In this document: one piece after another, positions 46,746 to 59,429 of the stretch
Layout: each line of letters begins with the position of its first letter
Numbering within the stretch: position 1 is the first letter of the stretch
Assembly (NCBI RefSeq): GCF_018320785.1
Contig: NC_054876.1
Location: 5,361,405 to 5,425,404 of the forward strand
DNA from: Cheilinus undulatus
Lineage: Eukaryota > Chordata > Actinopteri > Labriformes > Labridae
Direction of reading: 5' to 3'
Length of the DNA stretch: 64,000 bases
Translations under genes and position numbers: made by a program
Notes under the pieces: model-generated
What the model was told of the DNA's origin: nothing
Database searches by the model: none
The model's input: only the letters and a program-made list of their open reading frames with translations

Positions 46746-48256
46746 TAGGGATGGGGATCGTTCTTTTTTACCCTTATCAAAACTATTTAATGATCTGAGT
46801 CCTTATTGATACTGCTTTCAATGCTTTCTGTTGGTATAGACCGTCGTTATACCAGTTCTGTTCTATTCATACTGCTAAGAAAATGCTCACTGCTCAGGAA
46901 ACCAAATACCTGATGAACCAATCACATGGCAGCAACCAATGAAATTAGACATATGGCCAAGACAAGTTCAAACTTGTTGTAGTGTTGAAGTTCAAACTGA
47001 ACATCAGAATGGGGAGGAGAGGGGATTTAGGTGGCTTTGAATGTGTTTGTTAGGGGTCTGGCAGATTTTGGGACTAGTTTGACCAAAGGTGTTTTTCAGT
47101 CCCTTTTTTGTCTCATTATGGTGAGCCCATGTGATTTAACACCTTTGCTGTTCTTAGCTGACAGAAGTGGTACTCTGTGTTGTTTTCTAGGGCTGAGTGT
47201 GCCGGCTGGTACGCCTAACGTAGAGCTACGAGTTACGACGGACCTAAAGTTCTACGCCTTGCCACAGCTGGACTTACCATCTGTTTCAAGATTCAACGTG
47301 CTGTTCAGACACGCTTTTCTGTATATCTCAGTTGTAACAGGTTTTTATTTCAGTTATCATTGCTCCTCTGATGCCTGCCACCAACTTTGGCCCAGAAAAA
47401 TTGCACTCACTGACTATTCCTCTTTTTCTTACCATTCTCTGTCATGGCAAAGACACTTTTTTCAGATTTCGTCTCAATTCTGATGCTCAGGTTGAACTGA
47501 GCACACCACCTTGACCATGTCTACATGCCCGAATGCCTTTTTTTGCTGCCATGTCATTGAGTGATTACATATTTGTGTTAACAAGCTGTTAAACGGGTAT
47601 ACCTAATAAAGTGGTCATCAGCATATAGGGGCCTGCAAGGCTTGAAAGCAGGGTTAATTTTGACAGCTGTTTCTAATTTTAGTCTCAGTTTTAGTCTGGG
47701 AAACCTGGGATCCCTTCTTTTACAGCTAAGAGCCAGGAGAGCTTTCAAAGTTTGACTGATTTACCTACAGTGGGGAAATATCATAGATTTTAAATGCCCA
47801 ATGAAATCTAAATAAAATTTCAGTCTTGTTTAAGTTCCCTCAACAAAAATACTTGCGGAGTGACACAGTGCATTTGTGTATTTGATGAATTTGATGAAGG
47901 AAAGCAAAAATTCCGTCTGCTAACATCACGTTCTCGGTGCAGCTGGTTTATCGGTCCCCTCAGATCTAGAAACAGCTTGCACCGATAACTAAAGGAAACG
48001 GACCTATTACTAAGACTATATGAATTATTGCAATGGGCAAATTTTCCAAAATGTTGAAGTATCCTTTTAAGGGGAGAATTGGGATTCAGCTTTAGTCTAG
48101 TCTTCATCATGGAGAAAAGGCAGTCAACCAACATTTTAACTGTTTAAAATCAACACTACTTGATAGCAGTATCAATATGCTAAAAAAGAAAAAAAAACCT
48201 TATTGTTGGGATGTGAAGACAAAATCTGCTCCTAGAGGTTTCGATCTCCATCCCTA
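46746..48256. mobile_element. Non-autonomous DNA element with TAGGGATGGGGATCG ends
   Basis: TAGGGATGGGGATCG (46746-46760) and CGATCTCCATCCCTA (48242-48256) are inverted with one mismatch. It has been colonised by other repeats (see 47360-47630). The 150-codon plus frame at 47031-47483 crosses repeat boundaries and shows no domain. Confidence 0.55.
47360..47630. repeat. Dispersed repeat ending CCTAATAAAGTGG
   Basis: GACCATGTCTACATGCCCGA, GATTACATATTTGTGTTAAC and TACCTAATAAAGTGG, in that order, are landmarks of a common fish repeat. It lies inside the larger TIR element. Confidence 0.5.
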
Positions 48257-50184
48257 ACCCTCTCCGAGAGTTACGAGGTCTCAGCCATCGTGTTCTTTCT
48301 GTCCTCACTTCAATAAGTCTCTTTAAAGCCCTTAATGATCAAATATCCACAGTCACACACAGCTACCATTTCCCTCTAGCGCTCTTTTGAACAGCAGACC
48401 TTAAATGTTCAGGGTTTTCTCTAGGTTTTTATGGTTTATAATCTCTCTACATTCAACCAAAATATCCTAGACCAGAATCCCACCCCTGAACGCTCTTTAA
48501 GCTCAGAATAATTCACATTTCAGAGCTTCAGTTCAGTTTGGAGGTGATTCAGACGTTAGAAAATATTTCCCCTGGCTCTGCGAACACAATCCCATCATCT
48601 ACAGAAAAACTATTACATAACAAAATAAAAATTAAATATAGCACATGTTAATTTTTGTACCTGCATGCATATTGTTGACCAATTTTAATAAAATATGCAG
48701 TATCTTATATTACATTTTACAATATATAGATAAATCATATCTACACATTTGGATAAAGACTTTTCTTTATATCTTAGATTTTGTTTTGGTTTCTTTTAAA
48801 TTTTTAAATTACAGTATGGATCAATAAGTCAAGTGTTAAGTTGGAAAAGTGCATTAATTATAGTTCTGCAGATAGAGTTTCTATGAAAATAATAAAGTTA
48901 ATTCATCAGGAGAAAAATAGAATAAGTATGAGTGGGTACAGTACATTTTATGTTCATTAGAAGCTGTTTAGGTTCTTAATTTTGCTTTTAATTCTTCATA
49001 TAAACTCTTTAGAAGAGTTTCAGGAGTCTGGCTTTTTTTATTTATTATGTAAAGAGTCACAAACTTAAAGAGCATCTTGATAACTTTTTTGTCATGTAAA
49101 CTAATCCTTATACATTTTATAGAGGGGATTTAAATGTGAAGAATTGCAGTTAGTTTAGAGTATTTACTCTATCTTCCATGTTTAATGCAATGATTACTGC
49201 CTCCTTTAAAAACACCAGTCTTTAACAAAACAAACTCACGAACCACAAACATCAGATCTGCCGTGTCCTTTTTATGGAGCTATTGTCGTCCAAACCTTTC
49301 TTTCAATAGTAGGCATGAAAGCTTAATGGAAGGAGAGCTCCTTATTTCTCTGTCAGTGTGATTTTGAATCCAACCACAACTCCAACGAGCGCCTTCTAAC
49401 CTCAGACTCTTTAAATGCAGCTGTGCAGCATGTGTTTAAAAGAAAAGCATTTATTATTTTAATATAAATGTAGTTAAGGTGCAATAAAACAACCATAAGA
49501 TGGTTCTGACAGTATGAGTGGGCTTGTCATCATTTATTATGAAGGGAAAGATTCCTTTATTGATGTAAGTTAGCTCCAAAGACGGATTTATACTTCTGCA
49601 TCGTTGCCATGGCTCAGCCTTTGAGGCTTGTGTATCTTTGACCATGAAGCACGTACAAATGTTTTAGGCATGTAGGCTGCTAAGGTTTCATTGCAAAGAC
49701 ATCCAGAGCATGACTGGGGTTGTATCAATCCTCCCACCCAATGGTGGCCTCAGGCCCGTCTCTTTAAATCCCAAAATCATTCTTCATCAGATTTTTTTCC
49801 CCAGAATGTATTACTGGTGAAAATGAGGTTCACAGTTTATGGTTGAAGGTTGACCCTGTTAGGCTCTCAGGTTAGACCTAAATTCTTTTTCCCTTGACAC
49901 CCCTGATCTTCATCATCCTCTGAGGTCTCTTCCTCTCTGAAACACAAAGGTACTGTAATTAAAAAGACAGTAAAACATACTTGTTCTGGGAAGCTTGAGG
50001 GCTGTGAGCTGAGCTGCAGCTAACTTTATGACAGCATGCATTTTCAGAATCTACATAAAAAGATGTTTTTAAAAAGATGAAGAAAGTAGTGAGCTTGTTG
50101 AGTGTCTTGTTGATACAGGACTTTAGAGCTTTTTCTTTAATGTGCAGCATTTTAAACCGTGATGGTGTTGCTCTACATCATTTA

Positions 50185-50460
50185 TTAGGGCCCGAGCACC
50201 GACCTAAGGTCAGCGAGGACCCTATTGATCTGGAGAAATTATTCCTTTTATTATTACTATTCCAGCAAATGAATTGCATTTTTGGGGGCCTTATCATTCT
50301 CCAAAACTTACCGAATTCCACGGCTTGTTTTACTTTATAATTCAGGTAACAAAACTTCTTCATGTGCCTTCAGTGTTTGCAGGGCAGAGAGCAGAGAACT
50401 TGAGTTAAAGGCAAAAGTTATTTCAGTCATAAATGTCTTCATTGTTGAGCACGCTGAGCT
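50185..50460. repeat. Dispersed repeat beginning GGGCCCGAGCACCGA
   Basis: GGGCCCGAGCACCGACCTAA, GGACCCTATTGATCTGGAGA and an ATT-rich run are the hallmark of a very common fish repeat. The short frames within it are not genes. Confidence 0.55.
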
Positions 50461-53030
50461 CTAACCTTGGACACAGAATTCATTCATAAAAAAAAGGCAC
50501 AAACTCAAACTATGTGTTTTAATATTAACAAAAGAAAACCCTAGAGCACCAGTAGGATGTATTTATTCAATTATTTCTGGTATGTTGAATGTAGCTGTGC
50601 ATCAAGCCCTTTTAATTCAGTGAGAAAATGTTGGACAGCTGCTGTTAGGAGACTTTTCTTTCAAATGCAATGGATTTATTTTAAATATGCATGTCTCTTC
50701 TTTATGCTTTCAGCACTTTCTAATGCAAATATTGAATAAAGAGGTCAAATATGTGAGCCAACTTTTTCTGCAGAAGCTCCTTGTGGAACAATCTTCATTA
50801 GTAGTTGAAATGTGGTTATATAAGGCTCTGACAGCCTAGCAGTATGGTTGCTCCCTGTATGGAGGTTGAGTTTTCCAAGCAGGCAGCCTGGGCTCAAGTA
50901 GGTGTCATTCCCTACTTTATCCACTGTCCTTTCAAAATAAAGCCTAATAAATAGAAATAAAGACATGGTTGGAGTTGTGTTTGCTCAAAATGACAATGGC
51001 AGCTTTGCATGGATGAATAAAAACAGAGGATATTCCTCCAGTAGGACATGGACGCTGCTTTTCATGTGGTATCAGGAGTTGTAGATATGTGAGTGAATAC
51101 AAGCTCTGCAGAAACGGAGCACCTTTAGAGCAAAACGAAATAAAAACACAGAAAAGAACAAGTAAAGCTTGACGTGCGTGAACTGCACACCCTACTTTCG
51201 ATGAGCTAAACATGTTCATGTGTTATTTCAGATGTGATGGCACCTTTTGTCACTCATTAATGGCGTTTTTAGCCCACGTTTTCATGCCTCATTTGGCTTA
51301 TTTCTTTTGCCTCATCATATTTCCTTTAGGGATGACAGTACTTCTGTAAATTTCCATTTCTAATAGCCAACACATGATGATAAAATATAAAGGCTGTGAG
51401 TAAAAAACACATGCGCACACAAACAAACACACAAATAAAAAGTCTAATAGTGATAAAATCAGACAAAAGTGATGCTGGCAACCAACCAGAAGATCCATTA
51501 AGGCTAAACAAAGCCGTTATTATTATTTTTTATGCCCTCTAGTAAGTATGAAAAAATACTATCATTTACTATGGCACAAAATCTTATCCTCCACTACGTA
51601 TGGTTGTTGTTTTTCATTGTTTTTGGCATTACTATAGTTGTTCTTTCTGTTACGATTAGGAACCCTCTACTCTACCTAAAGTCGAAGAACAGACACAAGT
51701 CTGGTGAAATGGACAAGATTTTGCTCCAGTGCAAACTGTTAGGAGATGTGAGACGCTGACGTGAATCGGAGCATTAAATGAATTATCATGGTTTATTCTG
51801 ACGATTGATTGTTTCTGTGCTGATTGACATCTGATCAATAAGAAGTAACAGCTAGTGGAAGGAGGTAAAACATTTATTCCTACTGATGAGAGCACTCAAA
51901 CAGGACGTCCTGCTCACTGAAACTGGATGAAAACAACCCTTAAAGGTAGTGGAAAACAACAGGATTGAACACAATTTTGTAGAGTTTTGTACTTTTAACT
52001 GTTTAAAAGACACAATAACTGATGTGTTCTCCATCCTCAGAGGACAAAAGTGTGTAGAAGAAGAGCTGGAGAGGAGTATAGTGCTCAAATGTGGGGCTGG
52101 GGCTCTGAAGGAAACTCTGTATTAAGATGTATTGATCTGATTGGATAAACTTTTGTCTTTTATAGGTGAGTTATAAAGAATATTCTAGACTGAAATAGTT
52201 TAAGAAGATTAAATCAACAGATTAAAGTGAAAGCTGTCATTGCTGAGGAAGGCACTGCATTATTTGCTTCACATTCCTCTTCCCTTTTCTTCATTAAATT
52301 CCACTTATGTTAGATTAAAAAGACCCCAAAGGAAGAACAATGCAATATTCGCATTTCTACCCAGAGAGCTTTGCTCAACAACGACAGCAAACAACAACAA
52401 GTATTTTGAGTATTTTTTTATAAATTAAAGAAGTTGTACACATTAGATAAAAAAAAAATACAGTATTCCAATGAGATCCATATCTCTGAATATGCAAGGT
52501 GTCTTATAAGTTCCCAGTCTGGGGTCTGGGATCCCTCAAGTTGTTAGAGGCTTTAGTGCTGACAGCTCTTATTTTTAATGCCAAACCATGACTGCTCAGC
52601 GCCCCCAGCACAAAAAGCACCCTCAGCGTCAGCTGTTTTTGTTGCCAGGCTCTAAGATGAAAACTGTTTGACTTTTGGAACAGCACTGCACTCATCAATG
52701 TCACTCCTCCCTCACCTGCCAATCAAAATCAAGAAGGGGCGGGACTTCTGACAACAGCAGAAGAAGAAATCAATCTCACTCGTCTTTCTTCATCTTTTCT
52801 CAAGGGTAGTTTTCAGGTCTGCAGCTGCTGCCTGTGTCAGGACTGGATTCCTCTACATGCGTGTCCTCTGTGTGATTTTTCTTCTACATACAGAAGCATG
52901 AAGCACATAGAGCTACTTAAAACAAGATTTAAGTGGAAAAAGCCAGATTTATTTTTTGAAATGTAGCAACAATGAACGCTAGTGGGAAGCGCTCTGATAA
53001 CAAGGTTATTGGTGCTGCCGGCACTAAAAA

Positions 53031-53072
53031 CGCCAGCTATGGGCGCCAGCTATGGACGCCAGCTATGGACGC
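53031..53072. repeat. 13-bp minisatellite, three units
   Basis: CGCCAGCTATGGG then two CGCCAGCTATGGA units. Confidence 0.8.
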
Positions 53073-54766
53073 AGGTCCTAAACCCTTAGAGGTTCACGGC
53101 TATTTTCCCTTTTGACGATATAAACCAGCTGAAAATGTATACCATTTTAAGATAAATTTACTGTATTAAATATAAGGCCTCCAAAAACCGCTACCCCCCA
53201 AAAAGGGGATTTTAAATCTAATTTAAAACAGTATATTGTTATTTTTTAAAAGAAAGTACAAAATGCTGAAATTATGAAAAATACTAGTGAAAGTCCTGTA
53301 CAGTATGCTCCACTGTCTCCTTGTGTAAAATTCATTTTTATATCAAATTCAAATGATCATATTTCCTCTTTTACTCAGCCTACTTACATAAAAAAACAGG
53401 AAAAAAAATCACTCTTTTCACACTGAGTGGTGCAATGCAAAACGTGGCTTTGTTTTCATGCTATCATGTGACAGAAATAGGGGCTGATTTTGCACATATT
53501 ACCTAAAATCATGACAAAATACTTCTCTGTTTCTTATATAAAGGTCTTGTGGTAAGAAGAAACCACACAGACCTCCTTTTTTTTGGTGGTGGGTCTCAGC
53601 TTTGCTTAGTGGGGGAGGATAAAAGGTTGGAAACCACTGCATAAGCCAGCGATCAGTGCATGACAGCAGGCTTCTCCTTCATTCTTTCCACATTTTATAA
53701 TGTATAAAAACATTTTCAGTGTCCGATTTCATGCAAATTTGGACAAAAATGCCATCAAGGAAACTAAACAAGGTCTTCTTTAAAATGACTGCAACAAGAG
53801 AGTTGGCCATAGTCAACACAACACCTCATCCTCTAGTTTAAGCCATTTCTTATCATTTTCAGATAATAGAAAGGTAATAATATCATTCAACATATATAAC
53901 ATTTTATTTTTAAAACAACTGATAACCCTGGGTTTTTAAGGAGAACTAGATAGATGCAACCAAGGTAGCATAGTTAAAATGCACACATCAGGCTGCATGT
54001 ACACTCTTTGATTTCCAGCTGATTCTGAGCCAAATATCAACCAGATGGAGCAACGTTTTGTGCAGTGAACATGGGGACACAACTGCAGATAACAGTGCAA
54101 TCTGCTCCAAAATTGCTGAATGAATTTCTGTCATGCTTAAAATGTTTGTTGTGTTAAACTTGCACAGTGAAAGCAGAGCCACGCTCCAATGCATGAACCT
54201 TTGGGGCTCTGAAGTATCATCCCACTCTGTCCTGAAAGATTTGACTGAGCAGGAAATATCTGCAGAGTTAAAAATGACAGGGAATGTTTGTGACACTTTA
54301 GCTTCTTGTTGTGTTTGCAGGGTTGTTGTGTTTTTTAATGGAAACTTTATAAAACATCTGTCACAAATCAGGTCGGGGCCAATCATCAGACTGCACAGTG
54401 TAAGCACTTTAATGTTGAGCATTAGTTGGGCATCGTAGCCAATTTATGCACACAGTGCGAGCTTATATTCTCTCATGGCTTTTTTTAGAATCGGCTAGAA
54501 ACTTATGTGTAGCTCACTGGATGTTGGATTTGGGCTCCCAGCAGCCATTAAAATGGATCATTTCAGGAGGACTGTTTTCATCCAAAAAGGTCAAAGTGCC
54601 CAGATCAGTTGCTCTCATCATTAGGCGACATAAAGAAATTCAGGGTTGTGTTTCTGTTCTTTTAACACTATCCTGATCACATACGAGAGAGAATGAATGA
54701 AAATTAAAGGAGCATTTCAAAGTTAATGTGAAAGAACTGTTAGTCCAAAATAAAATGAGACCAGAA

Positions 54767-55011
54767 TCAAGTAAAAGTGAACTGATAATGAGTAAAAGAC
54801 AATTTAAAAAAAAAGGCTAGTTTGATCTGCTGGCTGATCCTGGTGGTTGTGTGATCTCGTGTCCTGTGCTCTGAGGTATACTTGGTAAGAAGTGAGAACA
54901 CCCATGTCTGTGAGGCGAGTTTCTTGGTCGGCAGATAAGAGACGCTGCTGGCGGAGAGGATCCCGTGGTAGGTGCTGTAAACGGAGACCCAGGGTTTGGG
55001 TGGGGGACTGG
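54767..55011 (-). CDS. Candidate alternative last exon of the unnamed gene
   Basis: After a GTGCTGAG acceptor, a frame with G/C-biased third positions runs to TGA at 54769-54767. It is the phase that a one-base overhang from exon 61423-61296 would require. Landmarks are PPPKPWVSVYSTYHGILSAS then SVSYLPTKKLASQT. Two other frames are also partly open here, so the call rests on composition and phase. The acceptor lacks a strong pyrimidine tract. It could instead be an exon of another gene or chance. Confidence 0.3.
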
Positions 55012-55225
55012 CTCAGCACAAGAAACGTGACCCAAGCCTGGAGGAGCCTTTCAAAATAAAACAGTGGACTAAAACTATAGGGACAACTTTGACTTTTCAA
55101 TTAAAAAAAGGAAAAGGGGACGCTGGTAATCATGTATTGCCTCTATTTAAAATTCATTTTTTTTGCACTGGAGTAAAACTTTGGAAAGAGTGGCAGCTAT
55201 ATGTTTGATTTTAACTTCTAAATCT

Positions 55226-55231
55226 TTTATT
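55226..55231 (-). promoter_or_regulatory. Polyadenylation signal candidate
   Basis: AATAAA on the minus strand lies about 425 nt after the stop at 55655. It is plausible for the unnamed gene's last exon. Confidence 0.35.
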
Positions 55232-55654
55232 TATACACTTTTAAAGGGAACACGACCTGATTCAAGCACTCAGATTGTTCTTGTGCACTCAGGCTTCCCA
55301 AATATCTGTAAATAATTATCCAAACTTTTTCTAAAGGCATGCCTTCGATGCCGTTTTTATCAGCAATGCTCTCATATATTTGGACACAATCAAAAGTCTG
55401 CACTTTGTAAAGTTTGGTCACTAAAGTTCATTTTTGTGGGTTCTTGATGTGGTTTCTGATTCGTCTTGTCAGTTTGATATCACAGCAGAACGCTTTCTAA
55501 CGTAGATTGAACTGAATAGTTCTGGGTTATTGGAGTTTAGTGCTAATCCCTTTAATAGATAATAATAAAGTGTTGATTTTTTTCCATCGAGGTTTTTTTT
55601 TTTTTTTTTAATGGGGGGCGTGTCGTATGTTGTGACCTTGTCCTCGAGGGCTTT

Positions 55655-55869
55655 TTAAAGGAGAGTGGCATGGTCCTGGTCTATGTTGTCCATGCTGGCC
55701 AAAATAGCCTTCTGGTCCTCGCTGGGTGGGCGGCGGTACAGCAGAGCAGAAAAGCGAGTGTATGGGTCGTGGAGGATGGGCCGTTTCTTCTTCTTGCGGA
55801 GGTAGAGAGCTTCTTCGGGCTGGAGTACCTGAGAGGTGTAGGCCTGCTGGGTCTGAGAGGTGGAGACAC
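55655..55869 (-). CDS. Last coding exon of an unnamed minus-strand gene
   Basis: The acceptor is CTGTCCTCTAG, with a good pyrimidine tract. The exon takes two bases to finish a Gly codon, then encodes VSTSQTQQAYTSQVLQPEEA, LYLRKKKKRPILHDPYTRFS, ALLYRRPPSEDQKAILASMD and NIDQDHATLL before TAA. The basic RKKKKRP run could be a nuclear localisation signal or a juxtamembrane stretch. I do not recognise the family. Composition is typical of fish coding DNA, unlike the surrounding AT-rich sequence. It joins in phase to exon 61423-61296. Confidence 0.75.
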
Positions 55870-56245
55870 CTAGAGGACAGGGAGAGAAAAGCAGGTCACC
55901 AGAGATTACAGACTCAAACTGGAACCCAGTTTCAAAAAAGCTGAGGCGCTGTGCAAAATGTAAAGAAAAAAGAAGAATGCATTGATTTGCAAATCTCATA
56001 AACCCATATTTTACTCACAGTAGAGCATAAACAACATATCAGATGTGGAAACTGAGACATTTTACCATTTCATGAAAAAAATTCTCATTTTGAATTTCAT
56101 GTCAGCTAAAGATTCTTAGAAAAGTTGGGACTGGGTTACAAAAGGCTGGAAAGGTAAGTTGTACTAATGAAAAAAGCTGGAGGAGCCTTTTGCAACTAAT
56201 TAGGTTAATAGGCAACAGGCCAGTAATATGACTGTGTACAAAAGC

Positions 56246-56790
56246 GGCCCAGGGGCCACATGCAGACCAGAACCAACCCCCAAGTGGCCCAGCCTGTGGT
56301 CATGCCAGAGATGCAGATGGCAGCCTGTTTCACAAGTTTTCATAAATTCCCACAGTATTTCAGACCGACAGAAGTAGCCCCAAAATACCGAGTATAAAAC
56401 ATGTCCTTTTCATCTGTAGCTACAACTGTGCAAATTTAGTTTTTATGCACTTGAAGTCTGGATGTGACCAAAATTATTATTTACAGAATTTCATTTTATT
56501 TTTTCATTCTGTTTATTTTATTTCTATTCAAATGAAAAATGCATTTCTACTACTTCAGGTTATGTTCAAATTCAGCTCTGTTGTTTTTATGCACTTTCTG
56601 ATGTGCTTTTGTAATGTTATCAAATTTATAAGGGAGAATATGAATAAAAAGTGCACATTTTTCATCAAATTGATCTGTATTGGTTCCAAATTTGACATTG
56701 CCAGCTACTTACTGGGTGTCAAACATGTCTGGCCCGGCTACATTTCTTGATTTTAAAATTTGGCCCAGTTGAATTTGTAATTGAATAGCC
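56246..56790. mobile_element. Nested repeat with GGCCC-rich edges
   Basis: Host Tc1-like sequence stops near ACTGTGTACAAAAGC and resumes at AGGCAAAGTCTCTTGG. The insert has GGCCCAGGGGCCACATG at the left and TTGAATAGCCCTG at the right, typical of fish hAT-like non-autonomous elements. The exact left end is uncertain. Confidence 0.5.
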
Positions 56791-57388
56791 CTGAGGCAAA
56801 GTCTCTTGGAAGTAAAAGTGGGCAGAGGGTCACCATTCTCTGAAAAAAACTGTCTAAAAGTTGTGGAACATTTTCAGAAAAAAAGTTTCACAGAATATCC
56901 CACTATCTACAGTCCATAATATCATCAAAATAGTCAGAAAATCTGGAGGAATCTCTGCGAGCAAGGGCCAATGCTGAAGGTCAATACTGGGTGCTCCTGA
57001 TCGCTGGTGCCTCAGTGGCCACTGCATAAAAACAGACATGATTCTGTACTGGAAATCACTGCATGGACTCAGAAACACTTCCAGAAATCATTCTCTGCAG
57101 ACACAGTTCGCTGCGACATCCTCAACTACAAGTTAAAGCCATACCGTTAAAAGAAAAGAAGACAAATGTGAACAGGATCCAGAACCGCCACCATCCACTC
57201 TGAGGCAAAGCTCATTTAAAATGGACTAAGGCAAAATGGAAAACTGTTCTGTGGTCGGATGGATTTTTGGAAAACACTGATGCTATGTCCTGCAGACTAA
57301 AAAAGGAGACGAACCGTCCAGCTTGTTATCCTGGCTCAGTTCTAAATCCTGCATCTCTGATGGTATGGGGTTGCATTAGAGCCTGTGG

Positions 57389-57985
57389 CAGTGATACTCA
57401 ACCCGCTCAACAAAGAGCCAAATTGTTGAAAAATACCTTTGCAAGAGCCACAACCTAAGAAACATGGCAATGAAAAAAAGGGTTAACTTGGCAATAAAAA
57501 AAAGTTAAAGGTGGCAAAGATGGTCAAGAAGTGGCAAAAAGTGTGTGAAAAGGGGAAAAACAGGCATAAAATGACAATGACTGGGTGAAAAGTGGCAAAA
57601 AATCAGGAGAAGAGGTGGCTATAAAGGGCAGAAAGTTGCAAAAATGAATGATAATTGACGAAAAATTCAGTTTTAGGTGGTAAAAATGGTCAAATACAGC
57701 AAAAACATGGCAAAAGATGGAGTGATAAGTTACTAAAATAGGCTAAAAGCAGCACTGAATTGGGCAAGAAGTGACAAAAAGAAGTGGCAAAATTGGCTAG
57801 AAGCAGTAAAAACTGATTAAAAGTTGGCAAAAAAAAAGAAAAAAGGACCAAAAATTGCAAATAAGGGCAATGGATATATACAGACAAAAAATAAAGGTTG
57901 ACAAATAAGTTTGACAGTTAAAGCCTATCAAATAAGTGTGGCAAACAAACTGATTAAAATGACTTGCAACAGATAATTTCTGGGG
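57389..57985. mobile_element. Nested, truncated hAT-like element with TTTTTGCCA array
   Basis: It begins CAGTGATACTCAACC directly after GCCTGTGG of the host transposon and carries the reverse-complement array (GTGGCAAAAATGG-type units, 57460-57900). It is the inverse of the element at 32539-33383. The far terminal repeat and target duplication are missing, so it was truncated with loss of host sequence. Confidence 0.6.
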
Positions 57986-59014
57986 TCAAATTTTATAGAA
58001 ACTAGAATCCATCATCAGACCAGGATGGGACAACATTTGTCAAAGTATACATTGCTGTTAAAAGAAAAGGGAATGATACACAACGGCAACTTTACGTACT
58101 CTGTCCATATTTTTTTGAGATGTTTTCCTGCCATTCAGTTTAAAATGAGCTAATATTTTTCATGAAATGGTAAAATGTCTCAGTTTCAGCTTCTGATATG
58201 TTGTTTATTTTTTATTGAGAATAAAATATGGATTTATTAAATCATAAAACCACTGCATTCTGTTTTTACTTACATTTCACACAGCGCTCCAACTTTTTTG
58301 GAATAGGGGTTGTATAACAGAGACTGACTGCCCATGTGCTCTTCAGTTTCACCATGTCTGCTCACTCTAGGGCTGTTTTAACGTGCATTAATCATCACTG
58401 TTGCACTTTCAATACACAGCCTTATTCTCTTTAATATCTTTAAAAATACTGACTTTGTTATTGATCATTCCAAATGTACACTCAGCAGAGAAGGATACAC
58501 CTATTCTGAAACTACTGAGCAGCAGGAGACAAACAAACAGGCCTTTAATAAAGTGACTATGTTATATAAAACGTGTGATCATGGAGCCTGATGTTCCTCT
58601 ACAGTTCTGTAGACTGCTGTTAAAATTTCAGAATTGACTAACTGTAAGAAAAACCGACAATAGATCAACATCATTAACTCAGACAACCTCGTCACAGCAG
58701 GTTTATCCTCCCCTGTTTATTGTAAACTAGGGGGCCAAACCTCCTGATTAAGTCCTTCCCAGGATGTGGAGACAGAGTGTACATAGAACAACTGGAGGGT
58801 CCTTGTACGTCTACATACACTATTAAATCACACTACGGTTAATAGTGTGATGATATTTAACAGTCAATTTTCCTTGTCCTAGTATAAATGTATCACAGGA
58901 GAAAGTCCTGAGATTGCAGCTATTATGATGTTTAACAGGTGCTTCAGAATGCATAGGGGTGTAGTGGACAAACTGTCCAAAATTAGAAATTCAAGAGTGT
59001 TTACCCTTGATGCC

Positions 59015-59422
59015 TGTGATGGGAAAGTATGTGTACCTTTGTTTTCATGGAATGTGAAACCTTTTATCATGCCTTGTGTGCCATAAAAAGTATGTCTAGC
59101 CAGGTGTTCCCTCTTGGGGAAGTTTTGGGACCAGGAGGGGTTAAGCGTGGAGATACATGGTTGCCCAGTAGGGGTTAAGGCAGGTAACAGGTTTTATACG
59201 ACCTATTTTATGATCTGTGTATTACCTGAAATGTAGGCATGCAAATAAGTGTAACCTGGAATATAAAAGAGCAGTGGATGAAAGGTTAGGGGCATATTCA
59301 GCCATTGCCATCCTTGATGCTGTGGTTAGTGTGCCCAGTTGTGCAAGTGTGAATAAATCTGGAAGTGTCTCCTGCTGACTGATTGGTTTCTTTTCTTCTT
59401 GTCTCTTAGACTTGCCATTACA
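59015..59422 (+). mobile_element. Solo LTR with 5-bp target duplication
   Basis: The termini are TGTGATGGG and CCATTACA, forming the TG...CA ends of an LTR with a short imperfect inverted repeat. The flanks are identical 5-mers ATGCC (59010-59014 and 59423-59427). Inside are TATAAAA (59262-59268) and AATAAA (59352-59357) about 90 bp apart, as in an LTR promoter and poly(A) arrangement on the plus strand. No primer-binding site or coding region follows, so it is a solo LTR from recombination between two LTRs. Confidence 0.8.
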
Positions 59423-59429
59423 ATGCCGC

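Larger units (their letters stand above)
48257..54700. other. No gene recognised; scattered repeat fragments
   Basis: This is AT-rich. Fragments seen: 49640-49760 (similar to 60.65-60.74 kb around CCAGAGCATGACTGGGGTTG), 49805-49900 (GTTCACAGTTTATGGTTGAA to CTTGACACC, a piece of the hAT-like family at 44.4-45.3 kb), and a right end GGTTGGAAACCACTGC near 53622. The longest frame (53988-54422 minus, 144 codons) has no recognisable domain or splice context. Confidence 0.4.
55918..58313 (+). mobile_element. Tc1-like transposon with two nested insertions
   Basis: The left end near 55918 (CCCAGTTTCAAAAAAGCTGA) and the right end AACTTTTTTGGAATAGGGGT (58291-58310) are inverted versions of the family terminus also seen at 4.44 kb. 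Internal landmarks are TCATGAAAAAAATTCTCATT, AGTCTCTTGGAAGTAAAAGT and a transposase remnant including ASLMVWGCIRACG (about 57349-57387). Insertions at 56246-56790 and 57389-57985 break it. It lies in the unnamed gene's last intron. Confidence 0.7.

Noticed and set aside
47031..47483. 150-codon plus-strand frame
   Set aside because: It runs across the interior of a TIR element into a common dispersed repeat and has no domain.
51532..51759. 75-codon plus-strand frame with a hydrophobic segment (LLFFIVFGITIVVLSV)
   Set aside because: A single short frame with no splice context, homologue or regulatory signal that I can recognise.
53988..54422. 144-codon minus-strand frame
   Set aside because: A weakly overlapping plus-strand frame is equally open, and there is no domain or splice pattern linking it to the unnamed gene.
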